Positions 6,955-15,645 of a DNA stretch of 64,000 nucleotides are shown one piece after another. The number at the start of each line of letters is the position of its first letter. Within the stretch, counting starts at the first letter, position 1. Under the pieces are notes generated by a model. That model did no database searches, had not been told where the DNA came from, and worked only from the letters and a program-made list of their open reading frames with translations. The stretch comes from Streptomyces sp. NBC_00353. Its GTDB lineage: Bacteria > Actinomycetota > Actinomycetes > Streptomycetales > Streptomycetaceae. The translations under genes were made by a program, and so were the position numbers. The stretch spans positions 3,286,001 through 3,350,000 of the forward strand of contig NZ_CP107985.1 in assembly GCF_036108815.1 (NCBI RefSeq), in the 5' to 3' direction.

Positions 6955-9003
6955 TCAGCTCTTGTTGCTGGGCTCCTTGGCCCTGCGCTCCACGGGACCC
7001 CGGCGGACCGATCCAGGAGCGTTCCATTCGGCACGCTTCCTGGCGCGCTTCTTCGCAGCCTCGGAGGATTCCAGCTGGTACGGGACGGACGTCACCATCA
7101 CGCCCGGGGTGAACAGCAGCCGCCCCTTGAGGCGCAGGGCGCTCTGGTTGTGCAGCAGATGCTCGTACCAGTGCCCGACCACGTACTCCGGGATGTAGAC
7201 ACTGACCACGTCGCGGGGGCTCTCCCGGCGCAGGCCCTTCACGTAGTCGATGACCGGCCGGGTCACTTCGCGGTACGGGGAGTCGAGGATCTTCAGCGGG
7301 ATGTTGATGCCGCGCCGCTCCCAGTCCTCCTTGAGCGCCTTGGTCTCGGCCGGGTCGACGCTGATGGACAGCGCCTCCAGACGGTCGGAGCGGATCAGCT
7401 TGGCGTACGCGAGCGCGCGCAGCGTGGGCCGGTGCAGCTTGGAGACCAGGACGATGGAGTGGACTCGGGAGGGTTTCATGCTGTCGTCGGACGGGGCCTC
7501 GTCGGCGGCGATCTCCTCGGCGACGCGGTCGTAGTGCCTGCGGATCGCGGTCATCGTCCCGTAGAAGATCACCATGCCGAGCAGTGCCACCCAGGCGCCG
7601 TGGGTGAACTTGGTGGCGAGCACGACGACGAGCACCAGGCCGGTGAAGAACGCGCCGAAGGTGTTGATCGCGCGGGAGCGGATCATGTGGCGGCGCTTGG
7701 CCGGGTCCTTCTCGGTCCGCAGATGACGGTTCCAGTGCCGGACCATGCCGGTCTGGCTGAGGGTGAAGGAGACGAACACACCGACGATGTACAGCTGGAT
7801 CAGCCGGGTCGAGTCGGCGCCGTAGATCCAGGTGAGCAGGATGGCCGCGCCGGCCAGCAGCACGATGCCGTTGGAGAAGGCGAGCCGGTCACCCCGGGTG
7901 TGCAGCTGGCGCGGCAGGTACCGGTCCTGGGCGAGGATCGAGCCGAGCAGCGGGAAGCCGTTGTACGCGGTGTTGGCGGCCAGGAAGAGCACGAGTGCGG
8001 TGGCCGCGGCGAGGATGATGAAGAGGAACGAGCCGTCACCGAAGACGGCGGCCGCGACCTGGGAGATCACCGGGTCCTGGACGAAGCTCGAACCGACGGC
8101 GGCGCCGTTGTGGATCAGGTCCTGGGCCGGGTTCTCGGCCATCTTCACATCGGTGGCCATGGCCAGGCCGATGATGCCGCAGAACATCGTGACGGCCAGC
8201 AGGCCCATCATCGCGAGAGTGGTCGCGGCGTTCTTGCTCTTCGGCTTGCGGAAGGCGGGTACACCGTTGCTGATCGCCTCGACGCCGGTCAGCGCCGCAC
8301 AGCCGGAGGAGAACGCCCGCAGCAGCAGGAAGACGAGGGCGAAGCCGGCCAGGCCCTGGTGCTCGGGCTTGATCTCGTAGTCCGAGGTCGGGGCGTGCAT
8401 GGTGTCGCCGAGGACAAGACCGCGGAACGCACCCCAGGCGATCATGATGAAGACGCCGGCCACGAAGAGATACGTGGGGATGGCGAAGAGCTTGCCGGAC
8501 TCCTTGACGCCCCGCAGGTTCATCAGGGTCAGCAGCACGATGGCCCCGATCGCGCAGAGCGTCTTGTGCTCGACGACGAACGGGATCGCGGAGCCGAGGT
8601 TCTCCACGCCGGAGGCGATCGACACGGCGACGGTCAGGACGTAGTCGACCAGCAGGGCGCTGGCGACGGTCAGACCGGCCTTGGGGCCGAGGTTGGTGGT
8701 GGCGACCTCGTAGTCGCCGCCGCCGCTCGGGTAGGCATGCACGTTCTGCCGGTACGAGGCGACGACCGTGAACATCAGGACCACGACAGCGGCCGCGATC
8801 CACGGGCTGAAGTGGTACGCCGACACGCCCGCGATGGACAGCACGAGGAGGACTTCTCCTGGTGCGTACGCCACCGAGGACAGCGGGTCGGATGCGAAGA
8901 CGGGGAGGGCGATGCGCTTGGGGAGGAGCGTTTCCCCCAGCTTGTCGCTGCGCAACGCCCGGCCGATCAGGATCCGTTTGGGCACGTCGGTCAGTTTGGA
9001 CAC
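6955..9003 (-). CDS. KimA-like APC-superfamily permease, probable K+ importer
   Basis: A 682-residue protein with about 12 membrane helices followed by a soluble C-terminal domain of roughly 180 residues. VFASDPLSSVAYAPGE in helix 1 and GGGDYEVATTNLG and LLVDYVLTVAVS in later helices match the KimA/YdaO group of proton-coupled potassium importers, which are inhibited by c-di-AMP in Bacillus. Potassium as substrate is inferred from this and from divergent trkA genes; the older annotation is amino-acid permease. The GTG at 9003 fits the conserved VSKLTDVPKRILIGRAL start. TACGAT at 9016-9011 predicts a transcript starting on the GTG. Confidence 0.8.
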   Translation of the reverse strand: MSKLTDVPKRILIGRALRSDKLGETLLPKRIALPVFASDPLSSVAYAPGEVLLVLSIAGVSAYHFSPWIAAAVVVLMFTVVASYRQNVHAYPSGGGDYEVATTNLGPKAGLTVASALLVDYVLTVAVSIASGVENLGSAIPFVVEHKTLCAIGAIVLLTLMNLRGVKESGKLFAIPTYLFVAGVFIMIAWGAFRGLVLGDTMHAPTSDYEIKPEHQGLAGFALVFLLLRAFSSGCAALTGVEAISNGVPAFRKPKSKNAATTLAMMGLLAVTMFCGIIGLAMATDVKMAENPAQDLIHNGAAVGSSFVQDPVISQVAAAVFGDGSFLFIILAAATALVLFLAANTAYNGFPLLGSILAQDRYLPRQLHTRGDRLAFSNGIVLLAGAAILLTWIYGADSTRLIQLYIVGVFVSFTLSQTGMVRHWNRHLRTEKDPAKRRHMIRSRAINTFGAFFTGLVLVVVLATKFTHGAWVALLGMVIFYGTMTAIRRHYDRVAEEIAADEAPSDDSMKPSRVHSIVLVSKLHRPTLRALAYAKLIRSDRLEALSISVDPAETKALKEDWERRGINIPLKILDSPYREVTRPVIDYVKGLRRESPRDVVSVYIPEYVVGHWYEHLLHNQSALRLKGRLLFTPGVMVTSVPYQLESSEAAKKRARKRAEWNAPGSVRRGPVERRAKEPSNKS

Positions 9004-9010
9004 GCTGAGG

Positions 9011-9016
9011 ATCGTA
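9011..9016 (-). promoter_or_regulatory. Candidate -10 giving a leaderless KimA-like mRNA
   Basis: On the minus strand TACGAT ends seven bases before the GTG at 9003. That spacing would start transcription on the initiation codon. No Shine-Dalgarno sequence precedes this GTG, consistent with leaderless translation. No clear -35 was seen. Confidence 0.4.
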
Positions 9017-9432
9017 AGGGTTCCGTATGGAGGCCACCCACGCACCACCCCCGCGGTCCTGCAATCTCCTGCACTCAGCCGAAATCGGCACGGAATCCTT
9101 AACGGAATCCTTGCACTCCCCCCTTATGGCATCAGCACGCTGTAACCGTTCCGTTCCGGTTGGCCACCGGGACCGGTGTAGCGGACGGCGGCGTTCCAGT
9201 AGATCTCCCTTCTCCGCTTGTTCCGTGACCCGTTCCCTTTACCGCGCCTTTGCAGCTACGGCCCTGGCGAAAGCACACTCGAATGAGGCAACGCGTCGGT
9301 GGCCGCATAAGCTCATCCCGGGCAACGCCGAAAAACGTTGCCCCGTTGTTTGCCCGGCAAGCCGAGGAAAGAGTGTGAGCAGGGTGTTTTCGCAGGTCAG
9401 CCGGACGACCAGGACTGCGAGGTAGGCGCAAG
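9017..9432. other. Divergent intergenic region between KimA-like and trkA genes
   Basis: About 415 bp without a convincing gene. It must hold promoters for both directions. The notable structure is an inverted repeat at 9320-9343 and a second palindrome at 9350-9360, annotated separately. I searched it for the GGGGACCC and GAACCCG-type motifs of a ydaO riboswitch, which controls kimA in Bacillus, and found none on either strand. Confidence 0.6.
9320..9360 (+). promoter_or_regulatory. Inverted repeats upstream of the trkA pair
   Basis: GGGCAACG (9320-9327) and CGTTGCCC (9336-9343) form a perfect 8-bp inverted repeat around an A-rich 8-nt spacer. Seven bases further, TTGCCCGGCAA (9350-9360) is a second palindrome sharing the TTGCC core. 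They lie 73-113 bp before the GTG of the first trkA gene. They could be operators or, if transcribed, a leader hairpin. Confidence 0.45.
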
Positions 9433-10101
9433 GTGCACATCGTCATCATGGGCTGCGGGCGAGTAGGAGCCGCTCTCGCGCAGACCCTGGAGCAGCAGGG
9501 GCACACGGTCGCCGTGATCGACCAGGACCCCACGGCGTTCCGCCGTCTCGGGTCGGGGTTCGGTGGCCGACGCGTCACCGGCGTCGGTTTCGACCAGGAC
9601 ACCCTCCGTGAGGCGGGTATCGAGGAAGCCGGCGCGTTCGCCGCGGTGAGCAGCGGCGACAACTCGAACATCATCGCCGCCCGGGTGGCTCGCGAGATGT
9701 TCGGCATCGAGAACGTCGCGGCGCGGATCTACGACCCGCGGCGCGCCGAGGTCTACCAGCGCCTCGGTATCCCCACGGTCGCCACCGTGCGCTGGACGGC
9801 GGACCAGATGCTGCGGCGGCTGCTGCCCTCGGGCGCCGAGCCGCTGTGGCGCGACCCGAGCGGCGGTGTACAGCTCGCCGAGGTGCACACCACCCCGTCC
9901 TGGATCGGGCACAAGATCAGCACGCTGCAGGAGGAGACGGGCGTCCGCGTGGCGTTCCTCACCCGATTGGGCGAAGCCATTCTTCCGTCGTCGCAGACGG
10001 TGCTGCAGGAGGGCGATCTCGTCCACGTGATGATGCGTACGGACGAGATCGCGAAGGTCGAGGCGGCCTTCGCCGAGGGTCCTGAGGAGGGCGGTCACTG
10101 A
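9433..10101 (+). CDS. TrkA-type RCK potassium-channel regulatory protein (first of pair)
   Basis: A 222-residue RCK protein: Rossmann RCK_N domain with MGCGRVGAALAQTLEQQGHTVAVID at the N terminus (GxGxxG plus an acidic end to strand 2), then an RCK_C domain from about residue 135. Such proteins bind NAD(H) or ATP and gate K+ importers. It starts with GTG at 9433 behind a GAGGT and overlaps the next trkA gene by one base (TGATG). Equivalent to mycobacterial CeoB. No TrkH/KtrB membrane subunit is present here, so the divergent KimA-like permease is the obvious partner (inference). Confidence 0.85.
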   Translation: MHIVIMGCGRVGAALAQTLEQQGHTVAVIDQDPTAFRRLGSGFGGRRVTGVGFDQDTLREAGIEEAGAFAAVSSGDNSNIIAARVAREMFGIENVAARIYDPRRAEVYQRLGIPTVATVRWTADQMLRRLLPSGAEPLWRDPSGGVQLAEVHTTPSWIGHKISTLQEETGVRVAFLTRLGEAILPSSQTVLQEGDLVHVMMRTDEIAKVEAAFAEGPEEGGH

Positions 10102-10778
10102 TGCGTGTCGCGATTGCCGGGGCCGGCGCGGTGGGCCGCTCCATCGCCGGCGAGCTGCTGGAGAACGGCCACGAGGTGCTCCTCGTGGACAAGGCGCCGA
10201 CCGCCATCTCCGTGGAGCGGGTGCCCATGGCCGAGTGGCTGCTCGCGGATGCCTGCGAGATCACCTCGCTGGACGAGGCGGCGCTCCAGCGCTGCAACGT
10301 CGTGATCGCCGCGACCGGCGACGACAAGGTGAACCTGGTCGTCTCGCTGCTCGCCAAGACCGAGTACGGCGTGCCGCGGGTCGTCGCCCGGGTCAACAAC
10401 CCGAAGAACGAGTGGCTGTTCAACGAGTCCTGGGGCGTCGACGTCGCGGTCTCCACGCCGCGTCTGATGTCCGCGCTGGTCGAGGAGGCGGTGAGCGTCG
10501 GCGATCTGGTCCGGCTGCTGCGCTTCAGCCACGGCGACGCCAACCTGGTCGAGCTGACGCTGCCCCCGGAGTCGGCCCTGGCCGGTACCCAGGTCGGCGA
10601 TGTGGCGTGGCCCGAGGACACCTCGCTGGTCACCATCATCCGCGGTACGCGGGTGCTGACCCCGGGCTCGGAGGAGACGCTGGAGGCCGGTGACGAGCTG
10701 CTGTTCGTGGCCGCCCAGGCGCGCGAGGAGCAGCTGGAGGACCTGCTGTCGGTGCGTCGCGAGGTCACCGACGACTGA
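10101..10778 (+). CDS. TrkA-type RCK potassium-channel regulatory protein (second of pair)
   Basis: A 225-residue RCK protein with MRVAIAGAGAVGRSIAGELL at the N terminus (GAGAVG nucleotide motif, Asp ending strand 2) and an RCK_C domain from about residue 140. Equivalent to mycobacterial CeoC. Its ATG overlaps the stop of the first trkA gene, indicating coupled translation and perhaps a hetero-oligomer. RCK_C domains in several bacteria bind c-di-AMP; the sequence alone does not prove that here. A strong bidirectional terminator follows. Confidence 0.85.
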   Translation: MRVAIAGAGAVGRSIAGELLENGHEVLLVDKAPTAISVERVPMAEWLLADACEITSLDEAALQRCNVVIAATGDDKVNLVVSLLAKTEYGVPRVVARVNNPKNEWLFNESWGVDVAVSTPRLMSALVEEAVSVGDLVRLLRFSHGDANLVELTLPPESALAGTQVGDVAWPEDTSLVTIIRGTRVLTPGSEETLEAGDELLFVAAQAREEQLEDLLSVRREVTDD

Positions 10779-10833
10779 GGACGGCCGGCCGGCCTCGGCT
10801 CAGGTACGTCGTCCCGCACGACATCCCGTACGA

Positions 10834-10876
10834 CGAAGGGGCCCGGAACCGTAGATCACGGTTCCGGGCCCCTTCG
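10834..10876. terminator. Bidirectional terminator between trkA and DUF3159 genes
   Basis: A perfect 19-bp stem (10834-10852 with 10858-10876) with a 5-nt loop, between two convergent genes. It should terminate the trkA operon from the left and the DUF3159 operon from the right. Confidence 0.85.
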
Positions 10877-10889
10877 CTGTCGCTGCCGG

Positions 10890-11639
10890 TCAGGCCTCGG
10901 TGTTGCGGGCCGCGGCAGCCTCTTCCTTGCGGGCCTTCTCGGCCTGCTCCTCCGCCTCCATCTCGGCGAAGACGTCGATGGGCGGCGGCGCCTTGGCGAG
11001 GAAGACCCAGGTCAGGTACACCGCTAGCAGGAACGGCGGGATCTTCAGGGCGACCAGGACCCAGCCGAGCTGGGCGGTGTCGGCCCACCAGTAGAGCGGG
11101 AAGAGGATCGCGCACTTGGCGAGCAGTATCAGACCCCAGGCCCAGCTGGCCTTGGCGTACGCCTTCTTGCGGCCGGGGTTCCGGGTGCGCCAGGAGAGGT
11201 TCTCCTTGAAGACCGGCCCGAGAATCAGCCCTATCAGCGGCACCCCGGCGATCGTCGTGACGATGTAGGCGAGGGCCAGGCCCAGCGTGTAGATCATGCC
11301 GGGCAGGTAGAAGTCCTTGGCGTTGCCCGTCATCATCGCGAAGACCACACCGAAGGCGACGCCGAAGACCCCGCTGAAGGCGTGCTTGACGGTGTCCTTG
11401 CGGATCAGCCGTACGGCGACGAGGACCAGGGACACGACCAGGGCCGCGATGGCCGAGGTGTGCAGATCCTTGTTGATGGTGAAGATCGTGACGAAGAGCA
11501 GCCCGGGCAGGACTGTCTCCACCATCCCGCGGATGCCGCCGAAGGCCTCGAAGAGGGCGGCTTCGGTGACCGCCTTCGCGTCGGCCTCCTGCTGGTCGGT
11601 GCGGTCCGTATCGGGTGTCGGCTTGTCGAGAGACGTCAC
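10890..11639 (-). CDS. DUF3159 integral membrane protein
   Basis: A 249-residue membrane protein of the actinobacterial DUF3159 family (mycobacterial Rv2693c type). About five to six hydrophobic helices lie between residues 40 and 220, flanked by charged termini; the C terminus is a Glu/Ala/Lys-rich tail. The GTG start at 11639 lies three bases after the stop of the OB-fold gene, so the two form an operon. Function unknown; conserved position beside the Trk genes suggests a link to ion or membrane physiology, but this is only context. Confidence 0.85.
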   Translation of the reverse strand: MTSLDKPTPDTDRTDQQEADAKAVTEAALFEAFGGIRGMVETVLPGLLFVTIFTINKDLHTSAIAALVVSLVLVAVRLIRKDTVKHAFSGVFGVAFGVVFAMMTGNAKDFYLPGMIYTLGLALAYIVTTIAGVPLIGLILGPVFKENLSWRTRNPGRKKAYAKASWAWGLILLAKCAILFPLYWWADTAQLGWVLVALKIPPFLLAVYLTWVFLAKAPPPIDVFAEMEAEEQAEKARKEEAAAARNTEA

Positions 11640-11642
11640 CGG

Positions 11643-12050
11643 CTACTCCTTGCCGAGCGGTCGGAGTTCGTATTTGGGGTTGAACAGCACCCGGCGTCCG
11701 TGGCTCATGGCGATCCGGCCGGAGGCGATGAGCTTACGGCCCGGCTCTATGCCCACGATGGAACGCCTGCCCAGCCAGACCACGTCCAGCGGAGCGGTGC
11801 CGTCGAAGAGCTCCGCTTCCAGGGCGGGCACTCCGGCGCGCGGCCGCAGGGTGACGGTCCGCAAGGTACCAGTCACCTTGACGATCTGGCGGTCGTTGCA
11901 TTCGGAGATCCGCGTGCATCCCGATGCCTGCGAGTCCTCCTGCAGCTCCTCCGATTCCAGGTCTTGCTGGGAGCTGGACAGCCGGTCGAGCATCCGACGG
12001 AAGCGGCCGGACGGCCGCTCCGCCTTCTCGGAACGAGGGACAGCACTCAT
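11643..12050 (-). CDS. OB-fold nucleic-acid-binding-domain protein
   Basis: A 135-residue protein with a basic N-terminal segment (RPSGRFRRMLDRLS) and a single OB-fold from about residue 50 to 130 (IVKVTGTLRTVTLRP, LDVVWLGRRSIVGIEPGRKLIASGRI). It matches the Rv2694c-type family. The ATG at 12050 gives a compact N terminus; upstream codons reach only poorly conserved sequence. It precedes the DUF3159 gene with a 3-bp gap. OB-folds of this size usually bind nucleic acid; no partner is visible. Confidence 0.8.
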   Translation of the reverse strand: MSAVPRSEKAERPSGRFRRMLDRLSSSQQDLESEELQEDSQASGCTRISECNDRQIVKVTGTLRTVTLRPRAGVPALEAELFDGTAPLDVVWLGRRSIVGIEPGRKLIASGRIAMSHGRRVLFNPKYELRPLGKE

Positions 12051-12159
12051 ACCCGAAGGGTACCGGGCCGGGGTGGTCCGGGCAGGTGTCCGTTCTCTCA
12101 CTCCGACGGGCGACTCGCGACGGAGCGAAGCTGACGACGGGCCGCCGCACGCACCGTGC

Positions 12160-12852
12160 TCAGCGGCGTTCGAAGCGGTAACCCATGCCCGGCTCGGTGA
12201 CGAAGTGCCGGGGGTGCGAGGGGTCCGCCTCCAGCTTGCGCCGGAGCTGGGCCATGTAGACCCGCAGATAGTTGGTCTCCGTGCCGTACGAAGGCCCCCA
12301 CACCTCCTGCAGCAGCTGCTTCTGGCTGACCAGCCGGCCGCTGTTGCGGACCAGCACCTCCAGCAGGTGCCACTCGGTCGGGGTGAGCCGCACGTCGCGT
12401 CCCTCGCGCTGGACCTTCTTCGCCGCCAGGTCGACGGTGAACCCCTCGGTCTCGACCATCACGATGTCGTCGGCGCCGTCCTGGCCGACCGGTTCGGCCC
12501 GCCGGACCGAGGCGCGCAGCCGGGCCAGCAGCTCGTCCATGCCGAACGGCTTGGTGACGTAGTCGTCGGCTCCCGCGTCCAGCGCCTCGACCTTCTCGTC
12601 GGAGGTATGGCGGGCGGAGAGCACCAGGATCGGCACCCGGGTCCAGCCGCGCAGCCCCCTGATCACCTCCACGCCGTCCATGTCCGGCAGTCCGAGGTCG
12701 AGGACGACGACATCGGGGTGGCGCGCGGCGGCGAGCTGGAGGGCGGTCGCGCCGTCGGGCGCCGCGTCCACCTCGTACTTGCGCGCCTTCAGATTGATCA
12801 CGAGGGCGCGTACGATCTGCGGCTCGTCGTCGACCACAAGCACCCGGGTCAT
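12160..12852 (-). CDS. kdpE: KdpE response regulator
   Basis: A 230-residue OmpR/PhoB-type regulator. The receiver has the acidic pair in VLVVDDEP, the phospho-acceptor Asp in VVVLDLGLPDMDG (about residue 52) and Lys in DYVTKPF. A winged-helix DNA-binding domain occupies residues 130-230 (LTPTEWHLLEVLVRNSG, NYLRVYMAQLRRKLE). It follows kdpD on the same strand after a 64-bp gap and would activate kdpFABC when potassium is limiting. The gap leaves room for an internal promoter. Confidence 0.93.
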   Translation of the reverse strand: MTRVLVVDDEPQIVRALVINLKARKYEVDAAPDGATALQLAAARHPDVVVLDLGLPDMDGVEVIRGLRGWTRVPILVLSARHTSDEKVEALDAGADDYVTKPFGMDELLARLRASVRRAEPVGQDGADDIVMVETEGFTVDLAAKKVQREGRDVRLTPTEWHLLEVLVRNSGRLVSQKQLLQEVWGPSYGTETNYLRVYMAQLRRKLEADPSHPRHFVTEPGMGYRFERR

Positions 12853-12916
12853 CGGGGTCCTGCCTTTCTGCTGTACGGAATTGCTGCGGGAAGCAGTACG
12901 GGTATCACTGCGGCGA

Positions 12917-15460
12917 TCACAAGACGGCCTGCGCGGGCAGGTCGGTACCGATCGGAACGTATCCCGACACCGCCCTGAGCGTCAGGACCATGGTCATGCC
13001 GCCACCGGGGGTGTCCTCGGCGTCGAGGGTGCCGCCCATGGACTCCACGAAGCCGCGGGCGACGGCGAGCCCCAGGCCGACTCCGGCGCCGCGCGGGGCG
13101 TCGCCGTAGCGTTGGAAGGGTTCGAAGATCCGCTCCTTGCCCTCGTCGGGGACGCCGGGGCCGCGGTCGGCCACCCGGAGCTCGACCCGGGCGCCGAGCG
13201 CGCTGGCGGCCACGGTGACGCGTTCCCCGTCGGGGCTGTACTTGACGGCGTTCTCGACGATGTTCGCGACGGCCCGCTCCAGCAGCCCCGGGTCGACGGC
13301 CACCATCGGCAGCGTCTCGGGGATGTCCAGGTCGACGCTGCCCTCCGGTACGCCTCCGAGCGCCATCGGGACCACCTCGTCGAGGTCGATCTCGCGGATC
13401 AGGGGGGTGACGGTGCCGGTCTGCAGCCTCGACATGTCGAGGAGATTGCCGACCAGATGGTCGAGACGGTCGGCGCCGTTCTCGATGCCTTCGAGGAGCT
13501 CCGCCTCATCCGCCTCCGACCAGGCCACGTCGTCGGAGCGCAGCGAGGTGACGGCGGCCTTGATGGCGGCCAGCGGGGTCCGCAGATCGTGGCTGACGGC
13601 GGCGAGGAGGGCGGTCCTTATCCGGTTCCCCTCGGCGAGCCGCCGGGCCTCCTCCGCCTCCCCGACCAGGCGCTGCCGGTCGAGTACGACGGCGGCCTGG
13701 GCGGCGAACGCGCCGAGCACCCGGCGGTCCTCTGCGGGCAGCACCCGGCCGGAGAGCGCGAGCGCCATGTGGTCGCCGACGGGCATGTCCACATCGGCGT
13801 CCTCGGGGCGGGAGACGGGCGCAGGGCCGACACTGCCCGCGCAGGTCCACGGATCGACGTCGCTGCGCCGCTCCAGGAGTGCGACGGACTCCATGGCGAA
13901 GGTCTCGCGGACCCGGTCCAGCAGGGCGTCCAGGGTGGTCTCGCCCCGCAGCACGCTGCCGGCCAGGAAGGACAGGATCTCGGACTCGGCGCGCAACCGG
14001 GCCGCCTGATGGGTACGGCGGGCCGCCAGGTCGACGACGGAGGCCACTGCCACCGCGACCGCGAAGAAGATCACGATGGCGACGAAGTTCCTCGGGTCCT
14101 GCACCGTCAGGGTGTGGGTCGGCGGGGTGAACCAGTAGTTCAGCAGCAGCGAGCCGACGGCCGCGGACGCCAGGGCGGGCAGCAGCCCGCCGAGCAGCGC
14201 TGCGGCGACCGTCATGAAGAGGAAGAGCAGGACGTCGTTGGCGAGCCCCGGACCGTTCGACATGCTGGTCAGGAGCAGCGTGAGCAGGACCGGACCGCCG
14301 ACCCCGGTCAACCAGCCCCAGATGATCCGGGCGCGGCCGAGCCGGGCGCCGCGGGCGATCGGCAGTCCGCGGCCCTTGGCGACCTCGTCGTGCGTGACGA
14401 TGTGGACGTCGAGGTCGGGGCCGGACTCGCGGGCGACGGTGGCGCCGACGCCGGGGCCGTAGATGTACTGCCAGGCCTTGCGACGACTGGAGCCGAGCAC
14501 GATCTGGGTGGCGTTCACCCCCCGGGCGAATGCGAGGAGTGCCGCGGGTATGTCGTCGCCGATGACGTGGTGGAACGTACCGCCGAGGTCCTCGACGAGG
14601 GTGCGCTGAGCGGTGAGCTCCTTGGGCGACGCGGAGGTCAGTCCGTCGCTGCGGGCGATGTAGACGGCGAGGATCTCGCCACCGGAACCCTTGGCGGCCA
14701 TCCGGGACGCGCGGCGGATGAGCGTACGGCCCTCGGGTCCGCCGGTGAGTCCGACGACGATGCGTTCGCGGGCCTGCCAGGTGGTGCTGATGTTGTGTTC
14801 GCCGCGGTACTGCTGCAGGTACTCGTCGACCCGGTCGGCGACCCAGAGCAGGGCGAGCTCGCGCAGGGCGGTGAGATTGCCCGGGCGGAAGTAGTTGGAC
14901 AGGGACGCGTCGATCCGGTCCGGCTTGTAGATGTTGCCGTGGGCCATCCGGCGGCGCAGCGCCTGCGGCGACATGTCGACCAGCTCGATCTGGTCCGCCC
15001 GGCGGACGACCTCGTCGGGAACGGTCTCACGCTGCCGCACGCCGGTTATCGACTCGACGACGTCGCCGAGCGACTCAAGGTGCTGGATGTTGACGGTGGA
15101 GACGACGTCGATGCCCGCCTGGAGCAGCTCCTCGACGTCCTGCCAGCGCTTGGCGTTGCGGGAGCCCGGCACATTGGTGTGGGCCAGTTCGTCCACCAGG
15201 GCTACGGCCGGGGCACGGTCCAGGACCGCGTCGACGTCCATCTCGGTGAAGACGGTGTCCCGGTAGTCGATCGCGCGGCGCGGGACCTGCTCCAGGCCGT
15301 GCAGCATCACCTCGGTGCGCGGCCGATCGTGGTGTTCCACGAACCCGACGACGCAGTCGGTGCCCCGCTCCACCCGGCGGTGGGCCTCGGAGAGCATCGC
15401 GTACGTCTTGCCGACGCCCGGTGCCGCACCCAGGTAGATCCGAAGCTTGCCGCGTGCCAT
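12917..15460 (-). CDS. kdpD: KdpD sensor histidine kinase
   Basis: An 847-residue KdpD. In order: an N-terminal KdpD domain with Walker A GAAPGVGKT (about residues 11-19) and VDELAHTN; a universal-stress-protein domain around 240-360; a four-helix DUF4118 membrane block around 390-480; a GAF region; then the kinase core with AVSHDLRTPLAAIKAAV near residue 620 and an ATPase domain (ENAVKY, DRGPGVP, GLGLAVARGF). It senses low K+ and phosphorylates KdpE. The USP domain has ILAVY where c-di-AMP-binding KdpD proteins have FTAxY, and lacks the SxS triplet. It starts at ATG 15460 as its own transcription unit. Confidence 0.93.
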   Translation of the reverse strand: MARGKLRIYLGAAPGVGKTYAMLSEAHRRVERGTDCVVGFVEHHDRPRTEVMLHGLEQVPRRAIDYRDTVFTEMDVDAVLDRAPAVALVDELAHTNVPGSRNAKRWQDVEELLQAGIDVVSTVNIQHLESLGDVVESITGVRQRETVPDEVVRRADQIELVDMSPQALRRRMAHGNIYKPDRIDASLSNYFRPGNLTALRELALLWVADRVDEYLQQYRGEHNISTTWQARERIVVGLTGGPEGRTLIRRASRMAAKGSGGEILAVYIARSDGLTSASPKELTAQRTLVEDLGGTFHHVIGDDIPAALLAFARGVNATQIVLGSSRRKAWQYIYGPGVGATVARESGPDLDVHIVTHDEVAKGRGLPIARGARLGRARIIWGWLTGVGGPVLLTLLLTSMSNGPGLANDVLLFLFMTVAAALLGGLLPALASAAVGSLLLNYWFTPPTHTLTVQDPRNFVAIVIFFAVAVAVASVVDLAARRTHQAARLRAESEILSFLAGSVLRGETTLDALLDRVRETFAMESVALLERRSDVDPWTCAGSVGPAPVSRPEDADVDMPVGDHMALALSGRVLPAEDRRVLGAFAAQAAVVLDRQRLVGEAEEARRLAEGNRIRTALLAAVSHDLRTPLAAIKAAVTSLRSDDVAWSEADEAELLEGIENGADRLDHLVGNLLDMSRLQTGTVTPLIREIDLDEVVPMALGGVPEGSVDLDIPETLPMVAVDPGLLERAVANIVENAVKYSPDGERVTVAASALGARVELRVADRGPGVPDEGKERIFEPFQRYGDAPRGAGVGLGLAVARGFVESMGGTLDAEDTPGGGMTMVLTLRAVSGYVPIGTDLPAQAVL

Positions 15461-15572
15461 GGCCCCATTGTCTTTCAGATGAGCGACTGCGGCCGATGCG
15501 GCAGCCGCTCTCGAAGCTACCTCGAATATTTACGACAAAGGGGATGCAAGGTCGGACAGAAGACCGAATTGA

Positions 15573-15582
15573 CAGAATTCTG
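15573..15582 (-). promoter_or_regulatory. Palindrome in the kdpD upstream region
   Basis: CAGAATTCTG is a perfect 10-bp palindrome about 110 bp upstream of kdpD. The kdpD upstream region (15461-15602) is also AT-rich around 15524-15536 and has a TTCGAG direct repeat. It must hold the kdpDE promoter because a terminator (15603-15637) separates it from the upstream ABC gene. No confident -10/-35 pair was found. Confidence 0.3.
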
Positions 15583-15602
15583 ATGCGCCGAACCGCGCAG
15601 AC

Positions 15603-15637
15603 AAAGGGGTGCCCGGGGCGAGCCCGGACACCCCTTT
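15603..15637 (-). terminator. Terminator after the ABC ATPase gene
   Basis: A 15-bp stem with one mismatch (15603-15617 with 15623-15637) and a 5-nt loop, located 9 bp after the stop of the ABC ATPase gene. It insulates kdpDE from upstream transcription. Confidence 0.8.
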
Positions 15638-15645
15638 CCCGCCCG

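Noticed and set aside
6862..9102. A 746-codon open frame on the plus strand
   Set aside because: Antisense to the KimA-like permease, which has clear helices and family motifs on the other strand.
9017..9432. A possible ydaO riboswitch upstream of the KimA-like gene
   Set aside because: None of the conserved ydaO motifs found at 46111-46260 occurs here on either strand, and the gene has a likely leaderless start.
12680..15583. A 967-codon open frame on the plus strand opposite kdpD
   Set aside because: It is the mirror of the kdpD coding strand, with Arg/Gly/Ala/Asp-rich composition typical of antisense frames in high-GC DNA and no domain.
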